A stretch of DNA of 64,000 nt from Nymphaea colorata. Lineage: Eukaryota > Streptophyta > Magnoliopsida > Nymphaeales > Nymphaeaceae. The DNA is taken from positions 3,729,503 through 3,793,502 of the forward strand of contig NC_045143.1 of NCBI RefSeq assembly GCF_008831285.2, in the 5' to 3' direction. This document shows positions 47,474 to 57,655 of the stretch, one piece after another (within the stretch, counting starts at the first letter, position 1; each line of letters begins with the position of its first letter). The position numbers were made by a program, and so were the translations under genes. Below the pieces are notes generated by a model. That model was given only the letters and a program-made list of their open reading frames with translations. It was not told the DNA's origin and ran no database searches.

Positions 47474-49182
47474 ATGCTTCCGGGCGCACCTCTCCTTCCC
47501 ACAACCACCAAGATGAGGCCATCTTTTGAATCCACCGCCAAGCAGGCCGCAGAAAAGAGAATGGCAGAATCAGTAGAGGCAAATTCCGAAAAAATGTCTC
47601 CTGGATGCTGTTGCGAGGATGCCTGCATCCTGGACATGGACTACTTTGTCAAAACAGTCTCGACCATCAAGGCCAAAGGCGTTCAGCCGGACTTGATCGG
47701 CTCAATGATCACGCATTATGCTTCCAAGTGGCTTCCCGACCTCGCCGGCGAGCCGGCAGCGAAGAAGAAACCTGACAATTCTCGGCACAACTCACCAGAA
47801 AACCCTATCTCCTCACTTATGAGGAAGCGCCTCTTGGTCGAGACCCTTGTGACTTTGCTGCCGCCTGAGGCGGGCTCGGTCCCCTGTGGCTTCTTGCTCA
47901 GGTTGCTTCGAATTGCAAACTTCGTCGGCGTCGAGCCGATGCACCGAGCAGAGCTGGAGAAGAGGATCGGGCACCAGCTGGACCAAGCGTCACTTGAGGA
48001 CCTTCTGATTCCGGCCTTCAGCCACACAAGTGCCACGCTTCTTGACGTTGGTCTAGTGCTTAGAATGGTGAAGAGGTTTGTGGCACTAGAGGGGGGCACC
48101 AAGAATACTCCACCATTGGCAAAGGTGGCTAAGCTCACTGACTGCTATCTGGCAGAAGCAGCCATAGATGCTGGTCTAACAGTCCAAGAATTTGAGGCAA
48201 TGGCCGCTGCGCTGCCGAGCCATGCTCGCATTAGTGACGATGGGTTGTACCGCGCCCTTGATACTTATTTGAAAGTAAGTGACACTCATAATTACAGAAG
48301 ATCATGGTTAATTTCTTTTTTTATTCCTTTGCTTCTTGACATCACTATGGCAAGGGCTGTTCCAAGGCCTCACTCAATTTTGCCAAGGTTGCTTGCACTT
48401 GCACACCTTATCTTGGTTAATCTGCCATGTTACTTACCATTATGTGGAGTAGAGTAAATGTTAGATCAGTAACTTCAGTAGTAGTGTTGTATGTTATTGC
48501 TATTCGTGTTGATGTGCGTCTAAGTCTGAAATTTTCATGCATGATTGCTGGATTGTAGGCCCATCCTAGCATGACGAAGAGTGAGAGAAAGAGGATGTGC
48601 AAGTTGATAGACAGCCGCAAGCTCTCATTAGATGCGTGCCTGCACGCGGCGCAGAACGAGCGCCTGCCTGTGAGGATGGTGATCCAAGTTCTGCTCTGCG
48701 AGCAGGCCAAGTTCAACAGGCGCATCAGCAGCAGTCCGTCATTCAATGGACTCACTTTCAGCCCGGGTCATGGCTTAGAGGCACCTAGCAGGTGCCATTC
48801 CAAGAGAGAAACTACTGGGATCTGCGACGGTCGCATACTACATTCGGAGATCCGCAGCGCTAAAGAGGAACTGACAAAGTTGCAGTTGGAGTTCCTGACT
48901 ATGAAGAAACAGATAGAGAAGTTGGCCAAGAAAAGGAGCTTCTTCTTCTTCCCATGGAGGACTTCTAGAAGAGAAGGTGTCGCCGGCGGTGGTGGTGGCG
49001 GCGGTAGCGGTGGGACAAGGAGTAGGATGGATGAGAGCAGCAGCAGCTGTGGGGTAGGAGGAGGGTCTGACTTGGAAATGTATGTAAACTGCAGCAACGG
49101 GACACCCCAAAAGATGAATGGTGTCAAGAGTTGCAAGGGGTTGGCTGCCAAAGGCTCCAAATTTAGGCGTTCGCTCTCCTAG
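47474..49182 (+). CDS. NPH3-domain protein without an evident BTB domain
   Basis: Two exons, 47474-48274 and 48559-49182, give 474 residues. The conserved NPH3 domain runs from about residue 45 ([20 protein letters not shown]) through [65 protein letters not shown] and, across the splice, [39 protein letters not shown] short coiled coil ([20 protein letters not shown]) and a Gly/Ser-rich tail follow. NPH3/RPT2-like (NRL) proteins are plasma-membrane-associated adaptors of phototropin or auxin-transport signalling, normally with an amino-terminal BTB that binds CUL3. Here only about 44 non-conserved residues precede the NPH3 domain. The start is uncertain: ATGs at 47474 and 47513 are both in frame, and an upstream exon could have been missed. 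Confidence 0.85.
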
Positions 49183-49361
49183 TACCAACCAGTTAGGTGC
49201 AGTTTCACATGCAATCAATCATCGACACACCCGCCCTCTTCTTCCTCTTTTGAATGGCAACCAAACCCAAGTTAGGCAGACCCCGTGCTTTCAACCTGTG
49301 ACCTTTTAACATGCATGCTTTCTCCTTTTGCAATTATTTGCACATCTGAGATAATAAACGA

Positions 49362-49364
<3 letters not shown>

Positions 49365-49430
<66 letters not shown>
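49365..49430. repeat. Compound CT/AT microsatellite
   Basis: (CT)n followed directly by (AT)n, about 66 bases, some 180 bp after the NPH3 gene stop codon and probably in its 3' UTR or just beyond it. Confidence 0.95.
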
Positions 49431-49432
<2 letters not shown>

Positions 49433-50129
49433 CATTGCCTAATATAATGCATCGAACAATGTGGCTAATCACGCCCGTCGGATACAATTCATCTGCAGTC
49501 GTGATTGGACAGAGCTTAACATGGCTTGAGGATTTCAGCTTCTATCTATATACATTGAGGCAAATCAATGCATCATAAGCTGAACACCAAATGGAACCAT
49601 GCATGGGAAATGACAAGATCACAAAGCAAGTATTGAATTCATTAGAAGGATAGGCCTCATCAACCATGCACCCTGGCTTGAGCAGGTTAGGATATGGCTC
49701 CAGTGATGGCGAAAAGCAGAAGAGGATGGAGTTGTCGATGCGGAAGAGGATGGCGGCATGGGAGCACTCCGCTAGGTGGGAAGCATCTGGTAAGACTTCT
49801 TGTCTATGATGATGCCGTCATCGAGAAAAGGAAGGCTTGGTCTCCCTTGCTCAGTGAAGTAAAGGAAATGGTGGATAGGGGGGGAGGATGCAGTCTTGGA
49901 AGCTTCAATTGAGGCTCCCAAAGTAAGAAATGAAAAATAAAGAAATTAGGGCAATGAGAATCAGCAGGTTATATGTAAATACTAACGGTCAACAGAACCA
50001 CATGGCTCGTCCGTGATATGATATTCCTAAGGCCATTATGGCCATAGCTCCTAACATAGGACAAGAAAATGTTGGGTATCTAAAAAAATAGGGGCCAGCA
50101 TCCGACACCGTATCATCCATGCAGGAAAG

Positions 50130-51370
50130 GCAATGCCGATGGCGGCTAGCCAAAAAGTGTCAAATTTACCAAGGAAGATGTTGAGTGTAAGAAGCTGGGC
50201 TTTTGCTTTAGTTGTGCTTTTGGGAAAGATGCTTCAATTTCCTTTTCCAACAAGCACATATCATAGTTCAGAATCTCTTGGTTTCATACATGTTGATCTC
50301 TATCAGCTGGTTGTTTCCTTTTGTGAGAAAATTTGGTACTCGCATGTTTTGAGAATTTTTAACTTACTGGTGAACAACAATTGGATCATGTGATCAAAAC
50401 TTCCGAAGTTACTCTGGAACGGAATTACTGAGAAAGAGTTTTCCAACTTTTATGGTGCAAATAAATGGAATCAAGTGGTGGCTGGCATACGCACCATCAA
50501 AATGGTGTTGTAGAACAAAAGCATCATGATACCATTGAAAATTAACCATGATGATCCATGCCTCTATGCCTCGTCACTTTTGGTTTGATGTATTTCAAAT
50601 TGTTGTACATACTAATAAATGGCTTCTTACTTCAGAATTGAATGATAAATCCCTCTAAAAAAACATTTCTCAAAAGGAGCCTCAATATGATTATCTTTGG
50701 GTGTTTGGATGCACTAATTGTCCCCTTAGAATCAAACTTCAAAACTTGCTCATATGAGCACATGTTCTGCTCGGATAAGGATCTTGTCATTAAGGGTACC
50801 TTAGATTTGATTTTACTGAACAGAAGTTTTCATACCTAGACATAATGGAAAGGCATCTTTATAAAGACGATGCGAATCTGTCCCAACGATTAAAAGAGAG
50901 GCTAACCAGTGGTTATCTAAAAAATCTTCAAATGCATCTTCACAAGATGGATACACTTGTGCCCATAATGTTACCTAGACCTGCTCCTAGTCATGGTTCT
51001 TGACGAGACCGATACTTGTGAAAGTTAACAAGTTCTTACTGTAAGCCACAATGTGTCAGGTAACCATGAACAGAACGTTGGTAATGATAATCAAGAAGGA
51101 AGCTGCCATAACCAAACACCATCTCATGGCACCAATCCTTGCAATCAGAACTCATCCTATGCTATAACTAAATCTCATGATGGGAAAAGAAGACCCAAAA
51201 GTTTACTAAGCGACAGGTTGAGAGTGAACCTGCTGAGCCAACCAGCTTTGAAGAAGCACAAAAAAGTGCTCAACGAATACATGTTATGCATAATGAAATG
51301 GATGTCCTTTCGAAAAATCAGAACATTGGGAACTTCCTTCACCGGCAGAAAGTTGTAATGTTGTTGGATG
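50130..51370 (+). mobile_element. Ty1/copia retrotransposon fragment (fossil)
   Basis: Translated pieces follow copia pol order: a GAG-pre-integrase/integrase start (GKMLQFPFPTSTYHSS, IHVDLYQL), the integrase core end (HQNGVV near 50500, then ASMPRHFWFDVFQ), the linker region (TKSHDGKRRPKSLL near 51170) and the start of the reverse transcriptase region (EPTSFEEAQKSAQ, NEMDVLSKNQ near 51290). It is clearly broken, with many disruptions, and no LTRs were found. It is therefore an old internal fragment. Confidence 0.75.
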
Positions 51371-51984
51371 TAAATGAATCTATAAAACCAATTCACGTCC
51401 AGCCTTGTTTGACAGCTGAGTAAGGACAAACTTACCGTGGATGTAGGGTGGTTTGAGCTGAAGCTGCTGAACCACGTACATTTGGTGCCATTGTTTGAAG
51501 TTGTGCGAGAGTGCTCGTTTTCTTTACAAGCGAGCAGTTGTTGCAGCCCCTCCACGACCAGAGAAAGCATGATTCGATTTGTTGCAAGTCAAGAATGTGA
51601 ATGCTGGAAATTCACTAATGCGGCAAACATCTAATAATCACAAAGAGAAAAACTAACAAGATGCAGCATGCTATATTAACTTTTAATACAAATATACAAG
51701 CATTAAAAGCAAGAAAGTATAAATAATGTTTAGTAGAAAAGTAGAGAGTAAGGAGCGAGAGAGAGAGAGAGAGAGAGTTGCTACAGTAGACCGTATTGTC
51801 AAAGATCAACTACATTGACATCATGTTAAACATACAACATATTAAGTTAACCATACTTTAATAGTCTGTTAATAGCTCATGAAGCGAAACAGCATCCAGC
51901 TTGAGGAATAAAAAAGCGTAATTGTTAGTTCATAAAGTATAGACCGGTAACATGACAGTTGACCACGTACAGAACCTGCCATAT

Positions 51985-52190
51985 ATCGTTAAACCTCCCT
52001 TCGACTCCTCTCTTTCATTTTGTTCTTCACGGACTCCTTGCTATGTGTGCTTGCTGCTTCAATTGTGGTGAATGACTTGTAAACTGCACCTTCGTACCAG
52101 TAGACAATAGGCTGGAAACGCTCCCAACTGTCACATATGCCTCATGCTCTGCCTTTGAATAGAACGTAGTACTTGTTTTGGAGCTTCATC
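51985..52190 (-). mobile_element. Viroplasmin / RNase H1 hybrid-binding-domain remnant (fossil)
   Basis: On the minus strand the translated pieces KLQNKYYVLFKGRA, CDSWERFQPIVYWYEGAVYK and SFTTIEAASTHSK match the layout of the small domain shared by caulimovirus viroplasmin and the amino end of RNase H1 (YYVVFKGR..GIYDSWEE..V..F....YKSF.T.EEA). It is short and broken. Plants carry this domain in pararetrovirus-derived and transposon-derived sequence as well as in host RNase H genes, and I cannot tell which this came from. Confidence 0.5.
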
Positions 52191-52843
52191 GTCGAACTCC
52201 TACAAAAAGCAAACAATTAAACATGTGTAATAATAATCATTCCACAATACACTTTCGCAAACATGAAGAAACACTTTGTTATCATTTCATATATATGCAG
52301 GCGTGTCTGGGAGTCGGACGACACACACCTACTATTTTCAAAATCTCTGAACACTTAAAGTTGTTATCGAGTGTGTGCAACGCATTTACTGTTTCCTCTT
52401 TGACAAGATTGTGCGGTAACGTCATGGTCCCTCAAGAAAGTTGCCCTTGATGCAATATCATATGATGGGCCGTCATGAACATCAAACTGCCTTGCATTAT
52501 GATAACATCAAACTGCTTTGTATTATGATTGTCTTTTAGAATGAAACTTGTATTACCACCTCGGTTGATGCAAAACTATGTAAAAGCAGCATCAACCACA
52601 ATAAATGCCTCCCAAAAGTAAATTACAATGATCTTTCCACTATCTTTTGCCACGAATACATAAAGAAATAAAAAATAAACGAATGTCAGTGCATCCTTTT
52701 CTTGCCCGATCCTTGCAAAATATATGCAGAAAATCTGAAATTGAGAATCTTCCTGAGTGAACTCCAAAATTTGCCAAGAAAGCGTAACAAATATGCCGAA
52801 CATTCCACATACGGTCCCTGTGCAGTGTCCACGAAGTGCAGTT

Positions 52844-55800
52844 TCATACTTTTCTTGCCAGTGTTCGCTGCTTTGTCGCATGCTGAACAACTTTCTCCTC
52901 CACGGGGAGCCCTTTTCTTCGCCTTACAGCATCAATAAGTTTCCTCGCCGTGTTTGGTGGTACACTAGAACCATCACCAAACTCTTCTATTTCCTCTTCT
53001 GTTTTTGGAACAAAGAAAGGGTCCTCAGGCAAAGCCTCCCAATGGCTAAGGAGAAGGAGAGCACTTGAAGCACCTGACGTCCATCTCCTGAGCTCATCAG
53101 AAAATCCAAAACTCTCAGAGACTGGAAGATATGCATGCACAGTAAATACAGGCGACCCTTCTTGCATTTCTACCTTCAATACTCTCGCACGCCTCCTTGC
53201 AAGAACGGCATTCAGAGGCCCTAAAAATTCAGTTGGTGTGCTCATCTCACAAAAGTACATTGCTTCGACCAGGCGAGGCTTCTTCTGAAGTACTGCTGCC
53301 CTGCAGGCTTCCTTTACAGCATGCATAACTTGCCCTGTCAAAACTCCATATTGATCGAATTGCTGGTTATTTTCAGGATCTTCAGGTTGACTTTGCCGCG
53401 GAAGAATGTATGCCTCTATTAGAAATGCCAAACCCCACATGGGTTCATCACATAACGGTCCAGCTGCTGTAGCCAATTGAAATCCTGAAACAATGCTATT
53501 GGCAAGACCCTCTGCTTCCATCTGCAGATCCCGAGTTGCAGGATTGCAAGTCTCAACTGATTCCTTTTCTCTGTTTGCAGCAGAAGCATGGAGAAAGCCC
53601 AATTTTTCAGATACATGAGGGTAACCTCGTATGAGAATGCAGTCATCCATAGGCTTGCTTCCACTGTTCAGGCCATTTTCGTGCATGATTGTGGGAACAA
53701 GGCATACATTGGGTCCGACTTGTCGAGGACCAAGAGCCCAAATCCTTTGGAAGAATTGAAACCACAAAGTTATGTACTTCTCTCGCCGATCTCTATCAAT
53801 ATCTTTACTGCCAGATTCTACTTCAATCTCGATAGACTTAACCATGCGGTCTCTGAGTGCAGCAACTGAATCCTCGAAAGAAACCTCATTTTCATTGTTG
53901 TTATCAGGAACTTTGTTTTCAGAGCTTCCAATCATCTGCTCTGGTTTCCGTTCAAAAATGCTACCAAACAGGCTACCACTCTCATCAAGAACCTTTATGA
54001 GCTCAGTCGGGAGCTTCATCACTTGTACTCTCACAATGCATCTGCCATTTGGTGTCATCTTTTCAATATACTCTGCACCGCCAGTCAGCATCTTCAAGGT
54101 CTCAAGTGGGCCACATTCCTCACCCTCTATCGTCTCCTTATATGACACAAGCGGAGGTGAAACTTCCAACTTCACCCTTGCAAATCTTTCTTTGAGGTCC
54201 TTTATGCACCTCTCCAAGTGCACCTCTCCCGCAGCTGCAAGCACTTGTTCACCTCTTGAGGACACAGTAATCTCTACAATGGGATCTGCTCTGTTCAACA
54301 GCCTGAGTCCTTTCATCAGTGCACCCATGTCTGCAGGATCAGAAGGCTCGATTGCCACTTTCAGCATGGGAGAGACCTGATGCACCATGCTTGAGAAAGG
54401 CTGACAGTTACGTGTCGATGAAAGCGTGGCACTTTTTGAAATGAACTGCCCAAGACCCCTTATTGCAACCACATTACCAGCAGCAGCAGAGGCAACTGGT
54501 TTCAATCCTTGCCCCATCATCAAATACAGAGACCGTAGTTCCGCAACTTGCACATGCTTCTGTATTGTTTCACTCTTCAATGGATCATACATGGAGGAGA
54601 GCACACAAACTTTCTGACCTGTAGAAAAGATGCCACTGAATATCCTAGCAAAAGCAAGGAAGCACTCTTGATTACCTGCATCAGATTCGCCCAGTCCGCC
54701 AAATTCTTCCACGATGTTGTCGATTACCTCCCCATTAGGACCTCTTTGCGGGACCATTTTAAGGGGAACCGCAAACATCTTTGCTACAAAAGCCACGCAA
54801 GGAGCAGACGACCTCGAATCACAAATCTCCACGCTCTTCCTTACTTTCTCCATCTCAACAATTAGATTAGTATCCCATCCCCTGTTCGAGACCTCAATCT
54901 TTGGGAGCAAGCGGGAGATCCTCATTGACTGTGCAGCAATGGGATCTGGAATACAATTCACAACCATCTCCAATACAGCATCCGACAAAGGAAGCCACCG
55001 GCTCATGATGGCCTGAAGTACTGTCTTCTGGTCCTTGTTCTGAAGTTCCCGAGGCGGAACTGATAAATTGAAAGACTTGATCACCTTTTCCAACATTCCT
55101 TTACCTCCCTCACCCTCGAGAGCAGACTCATACACCTGCCAAAGTGGTTCAAGCACAAACTGCACAAACATGGGCTTGGCATTCTTGCTCCCAGCGATTC
55201 CTTTCTTTCCGACAATCATCTTTGTCTTCGGAATGAAGTAGTGAGATCCCCACAAAGCCTTCCTTAATATTGCCGAGCTCGCCCCGAGCTTACAGGCGTA
55301 AAATTCTGCGAAGGTACCAGTGCTAAAACCCCAACCATCCAAAGCACAGACGAAGACCACATTGCCCTTTTGAGGCTGGAAGGTGTCTTCTTCGTCGTCT
55401 TCCACCAACTCATGCCCTTCCTCACCCATCTCACCCGATCCTGCAAGTACTGAGTCCACGTTCGATAGATATTTCTCTGATTTATAAGCACTCATTATCC
55501 CATTGACCTCGTTCACAATTCTCTGCAACCTGGCATAGGCCTCCATGGGACTCAATTTGAGTTCACAAATCAACCGATCGATCTTGTTCAGAACCAGGCA
55601 CGGTGTCAACTTCTCGATCCATGCCTGCCTCAAAACAGCATGGGTCTGAATGTGAACTCCCTCCACAGAATCAACTAGAACCAAGGCGCCGTCGCTCAAC
55701 CGGGCGGCAGTGGAAACTTCACTGCAGAAGTCCACATGTCCAGGAGAATCGATGAGGTTGATCAGGTGGTTCTTGTAACTCAAGGCAATCGAAGAACTCT

Positions 55801-55987
55801 TCATCGTAATGGCCCGCTTCTGCTCTTCGTCAAGGTAATCGAGAAACCTAAGCTTGCCGGCCTGCTTGGGGTGGAGCAACCCGCCACCATAGCGCGCAAT
55901 CAAGTGGTCTGCGAGAGTGGTTTTTCCGTGGTCGACATGGGCAAGGATGCATATGTTACGGATGTTTCTCTGGTCTTGGCTCTCCAT
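52844..55987 (-). CDS. EFL1: EFL1, elongation factor-like GTPase of 60S ribosome maturation
   Basis: Intronless gene of 1,047 residues. It is homologous to EF-2 and to EFL1/Ria1, the cytoplasmic GTPase that with SBDS/SDO1 releases eIF6/Tif6 from pre-60S subunits. The GTPase motifs are intact: G1 AHVDHGKTT (16-24), the switch I region with DEEQKRAITMKSS (53-65), G3 DSPGH (80-84) and G4 NKID (134-137). An EFL1-type insertion follows G4 (acidic GEEGHELVEDDEEDTFQPQK). Later EF-2-like domains are visible: EVHLERCIKDLKERFA (domain III), the domain IV region with RRKGLPVEE near the end, and PVSESFGFSDELRRWTSGAS (domain V). The diphthamide loop of true EF-2 is not seen. The start is at the conserved first Met before QRNIRNICILAHVDHGK. 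The upstream leader holds CA/GA repeats near 56340. Confidence 0.95.
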   Translation of the reverse strand: MESQDQRNIRNICILAHVDHGKTTLADHLIARYGGGLLHPKQAGKLRFLDYLDEEQKRAITMKSSSIALSYKNHLINLIDSPGHVDFCSEVSTAARLSDGALVLVDSVEGVHIQTHAVLRQAWIEKLTPCLVLNKIDRLICELKLSPMEAYARLQRIVNEVNGIMSAYKSEKYLSNVDSVLAGSGEMGEEGHELVEDDEEDTFQPQKGNVVFVCALDGWGFSTGTFAEFYACKLGASSAILRKALWGSHYFIPKTKMIVGKKGIAGSKNAKPMFVQFVLEPLWQVYESALEGEGGKGMLEKVIKSFNLSVPPRELQNKDQKTVLQAIMSRWLPLSDAVLEMVVNCIPDPIAAQSMRISRLLPKIEVSNRGWDTNLIVEMEKVRKSVEICDSRSSAPCVAFVAKMFAVPLKMVPQRGPNGEVIDNIVEEFGGLGESDAGNQECFLAFARIFSGIFSTGQKVCVLSSMYDPLKSETIQKHVQVAELRSLYLMMGQGLKPVASAAAGNVVAIRGLGQFISKSATLSSTRNCQPFSSMVHQVSPMLKVAIEPSDPADMGALMKGLRLLNRADPIVEITVSSRGEQVLAAAGEVHLERCIKDLKERFARVKLEVSPPLVSYKETIEGEECGPLETLKMLTGGAEYIEKMTPNGRCIVRVQVMKLPTELIKVLDESGSLFGSIFERKPEQMIGSSENKVPDNNNENEVSFEDSVAALRDRMVKSIEIEVESGSKDIDRDRREKYITLWFQFFQRIWALGPRQVGPNVCLVPTIMHENGLNSGSKPMDDCILIRGYPHVSEKLGFLHASAANREKESVETCNPATRDLQMEAEGLANSIVSGFQLATAAGPLCDEPMWGLAFLIEAYILPRQSQPEDPENNQQFDQYGVLTGQVMHAVKEACRAAVLQKKPRLVEAMYFCEMSTPTEFLGPLNAVLARRRARVLKVEMQEGSPVFTVHAYLPVSESFGFSDELRRWTSGASSALLLLSHWEALPEDPFFVPKTEEEIEEFGDGSSVPPNTARKLIDAVRRRKGLPVEEKVVQHATKQRTLARKV

Positions 55988-56340
55988 TGCCAGACGCGCA
56001 AAATCTCAAAATTTCCCACCACTTGAAGATATTGGTGATTCAATGCACGAGGCAGCAGAAGTCCAACCTCCCCAATTTGAAAGCCCGATCATTCTATGCA
56101 TATGTGATAGACAGACAGTATGACATAAGAATAAGAAGGTGAAAGCCAAAAAAAAATTGCGTCGAGCTGGGAAACTTCAAATCGCCCCGCACATTAGTGA
56201 ATTTCGATTACGAAATGATGGGGAAAGGAGTTTTGGAATTTCAAACATCCTATATGCGTGTATGTGCGCAGGCGCTGGTTTTTCTGTGTATGAACGAACG
56301 TATGGACCAAATCGATATCTACTGAAGGAGAGTGGTCGGA

Positions 56341-56342
56341 CA

Positions 56343-56374
<32 letters not shown>
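56341..56374. repeat. CA/GA microsatellite in the EFL1 5' region
   Basis: (CA)n followed by (GA)n, about 355 bp upstream of the EFL1 ATG on the coding side. Confidence 0.9.
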
Positions 56375-56375
<1 letters not shown>

Positions 56376-57016
56376 CCGCATACCTGTGCCAACGCCGCCA
56401 CTAGGTGCAGCGAAGTCGACGCCAGTCCAAAGAGCAAGAAATCGAGCTTGGTTTTCTGGCTGGAGAAGGGAGAGAGAAAGAAAAATGGAAGCGATAAAAC
56501 CGAGAGGTGAAGAAAAAGTGAAGAAGAGAGAGAGATTGGAGAGGGAGAAGAAGTAGTGGGGATGAGAAACCGGGAGGGGAAAAGAAGCAAAACAGGGGTT
56601 TTGGAGGCGTGAGAATGGGAGGAGAGAGGGAAAGAGAGTCGTCAGCCGAGGGTGAGAGGCGCGGACGAGGGCTGTCCGATCTTTCGTGATCGGACGGCTG
56701 TTACCAGCCGATGCCGGATTTCGTCATCCGATGTAACGCAAAGATACATATATATATTTACCCCTTTAAATTTTAGTTAATAAGAAAAAAGGAAAAAATA
56801 AAGATGGTATAGAAAGTTAATTCCCCCCTCCCTCCACGGCGAAACTCAGTGATTATATATATATATATATATATTTTTTGCACTTTGAATTATACCTTTT
56901 CACGAGTCTCTTGAGAGGTTTAAAATAACTCTGTTTTTTTCAAGTCTATCACCTTAAATGCACCTATTATGGTTCGTGCGATTAAAAAGAAATTGTGTAT
57001 GGAACTTTGTGCCTGT

Positions 57017-57028
57017 TCTCTTTCTCTC

Positions 57029-57076
<48 letters not shown>

Positions 57077-57114
57077 GAGAGAGGTCTCTCTCTCTCCCTC
57101 ACTCTCTCTTTCAT

Positions 57115-57157
<43 letters not shown>
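57017..57157. repeat. Palindromic compound microsatellite (CT)n(AT)n(GA)n(CT)n(AT)n
   Basis: CTCTCTCACTATA leads into a long AT run and out again as TATAGTGAGAGAGAG, giving near-perfect inverted symmetry over 57017-57083. A second CT block and AT run follow to 57157. Confidence 0.95.
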
Positions 57158-57160
<3 letters not shown>

Positions 57161-57506
57161 GATGAAAGGCGCACTATAGGCTCAAACGTGAGATGTCATA
57201 GTCTCATAGAATGGTGAATTGATCAAATGAGTTCCAATGGGATCAGCGGTTCCGTGGTTTCAGACGAGTCAGACCCATGACCGCAGCAATAGCAACAAGA
57301 GGTGCGTACGTTCATCATACTTTGTTCAAGGAACCACGCGTGAGGACCATTTGCATTGGTTGAAAGCAAAGATACGTAGTAATCCTAGCAGGCTCTCTTC
57401 ATGACACCCAACTTAGATGATAAAGTCATTAGCTTCCTGCCAACACAACTTATTTGCTACTTGATCCAATCCCGGAATCTTGGGCATAATCTGCCCGAAA
57501 CAATAG

Positions 57507-57655
57507 GCCTGCAATTTTTGCAGAGAAAAGCAGCGTTTCTGGTCTCGTTTTCATGCAATTGAACAGCAGACCAGTGTTCATAGTCTTGTTTTCATGCAAC
57601 AAGTCCTGTAATTTGCAGAGAAGAGCAACATTTCTGGTGTTGTTTTCATGCAAAG
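57507..57655 (+). repeat. Imperfect duplicated segment, about 50 bp, spaced 97 bp
   Basis: CCTGCAATTTTTGCAGAGAA with AGCAGCGTTTCTGGT and TTTTCATGCAA near 57508-57557 recurs as CCTGTAATTTGCAGAGAAG with AGCAACATTTCTGGT and TTTTCATGCAA near 57605-57653. A third TTTTCATGCAA lies between. Confidence 0.7.

Larger units (their letters stand above)
49183..52843. other. Intergenic between the NPH3 and EFL1 genes
   Basis: No intact gene. 49365-49430 is a CT/AT microsatellite. 49690-49915 has a short open frame of no family. 50130-51370 is a copia fossil and 51985-52190 a viroplasmin-type remnant. 51755-51778 is a GA run. 52440-52540 has a small near-duplication (CATCAAACTGC.TTG.ATTATGAT, twice). The last few hundred bases are EFL1 3' UTR. 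Confidence 0.5.
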
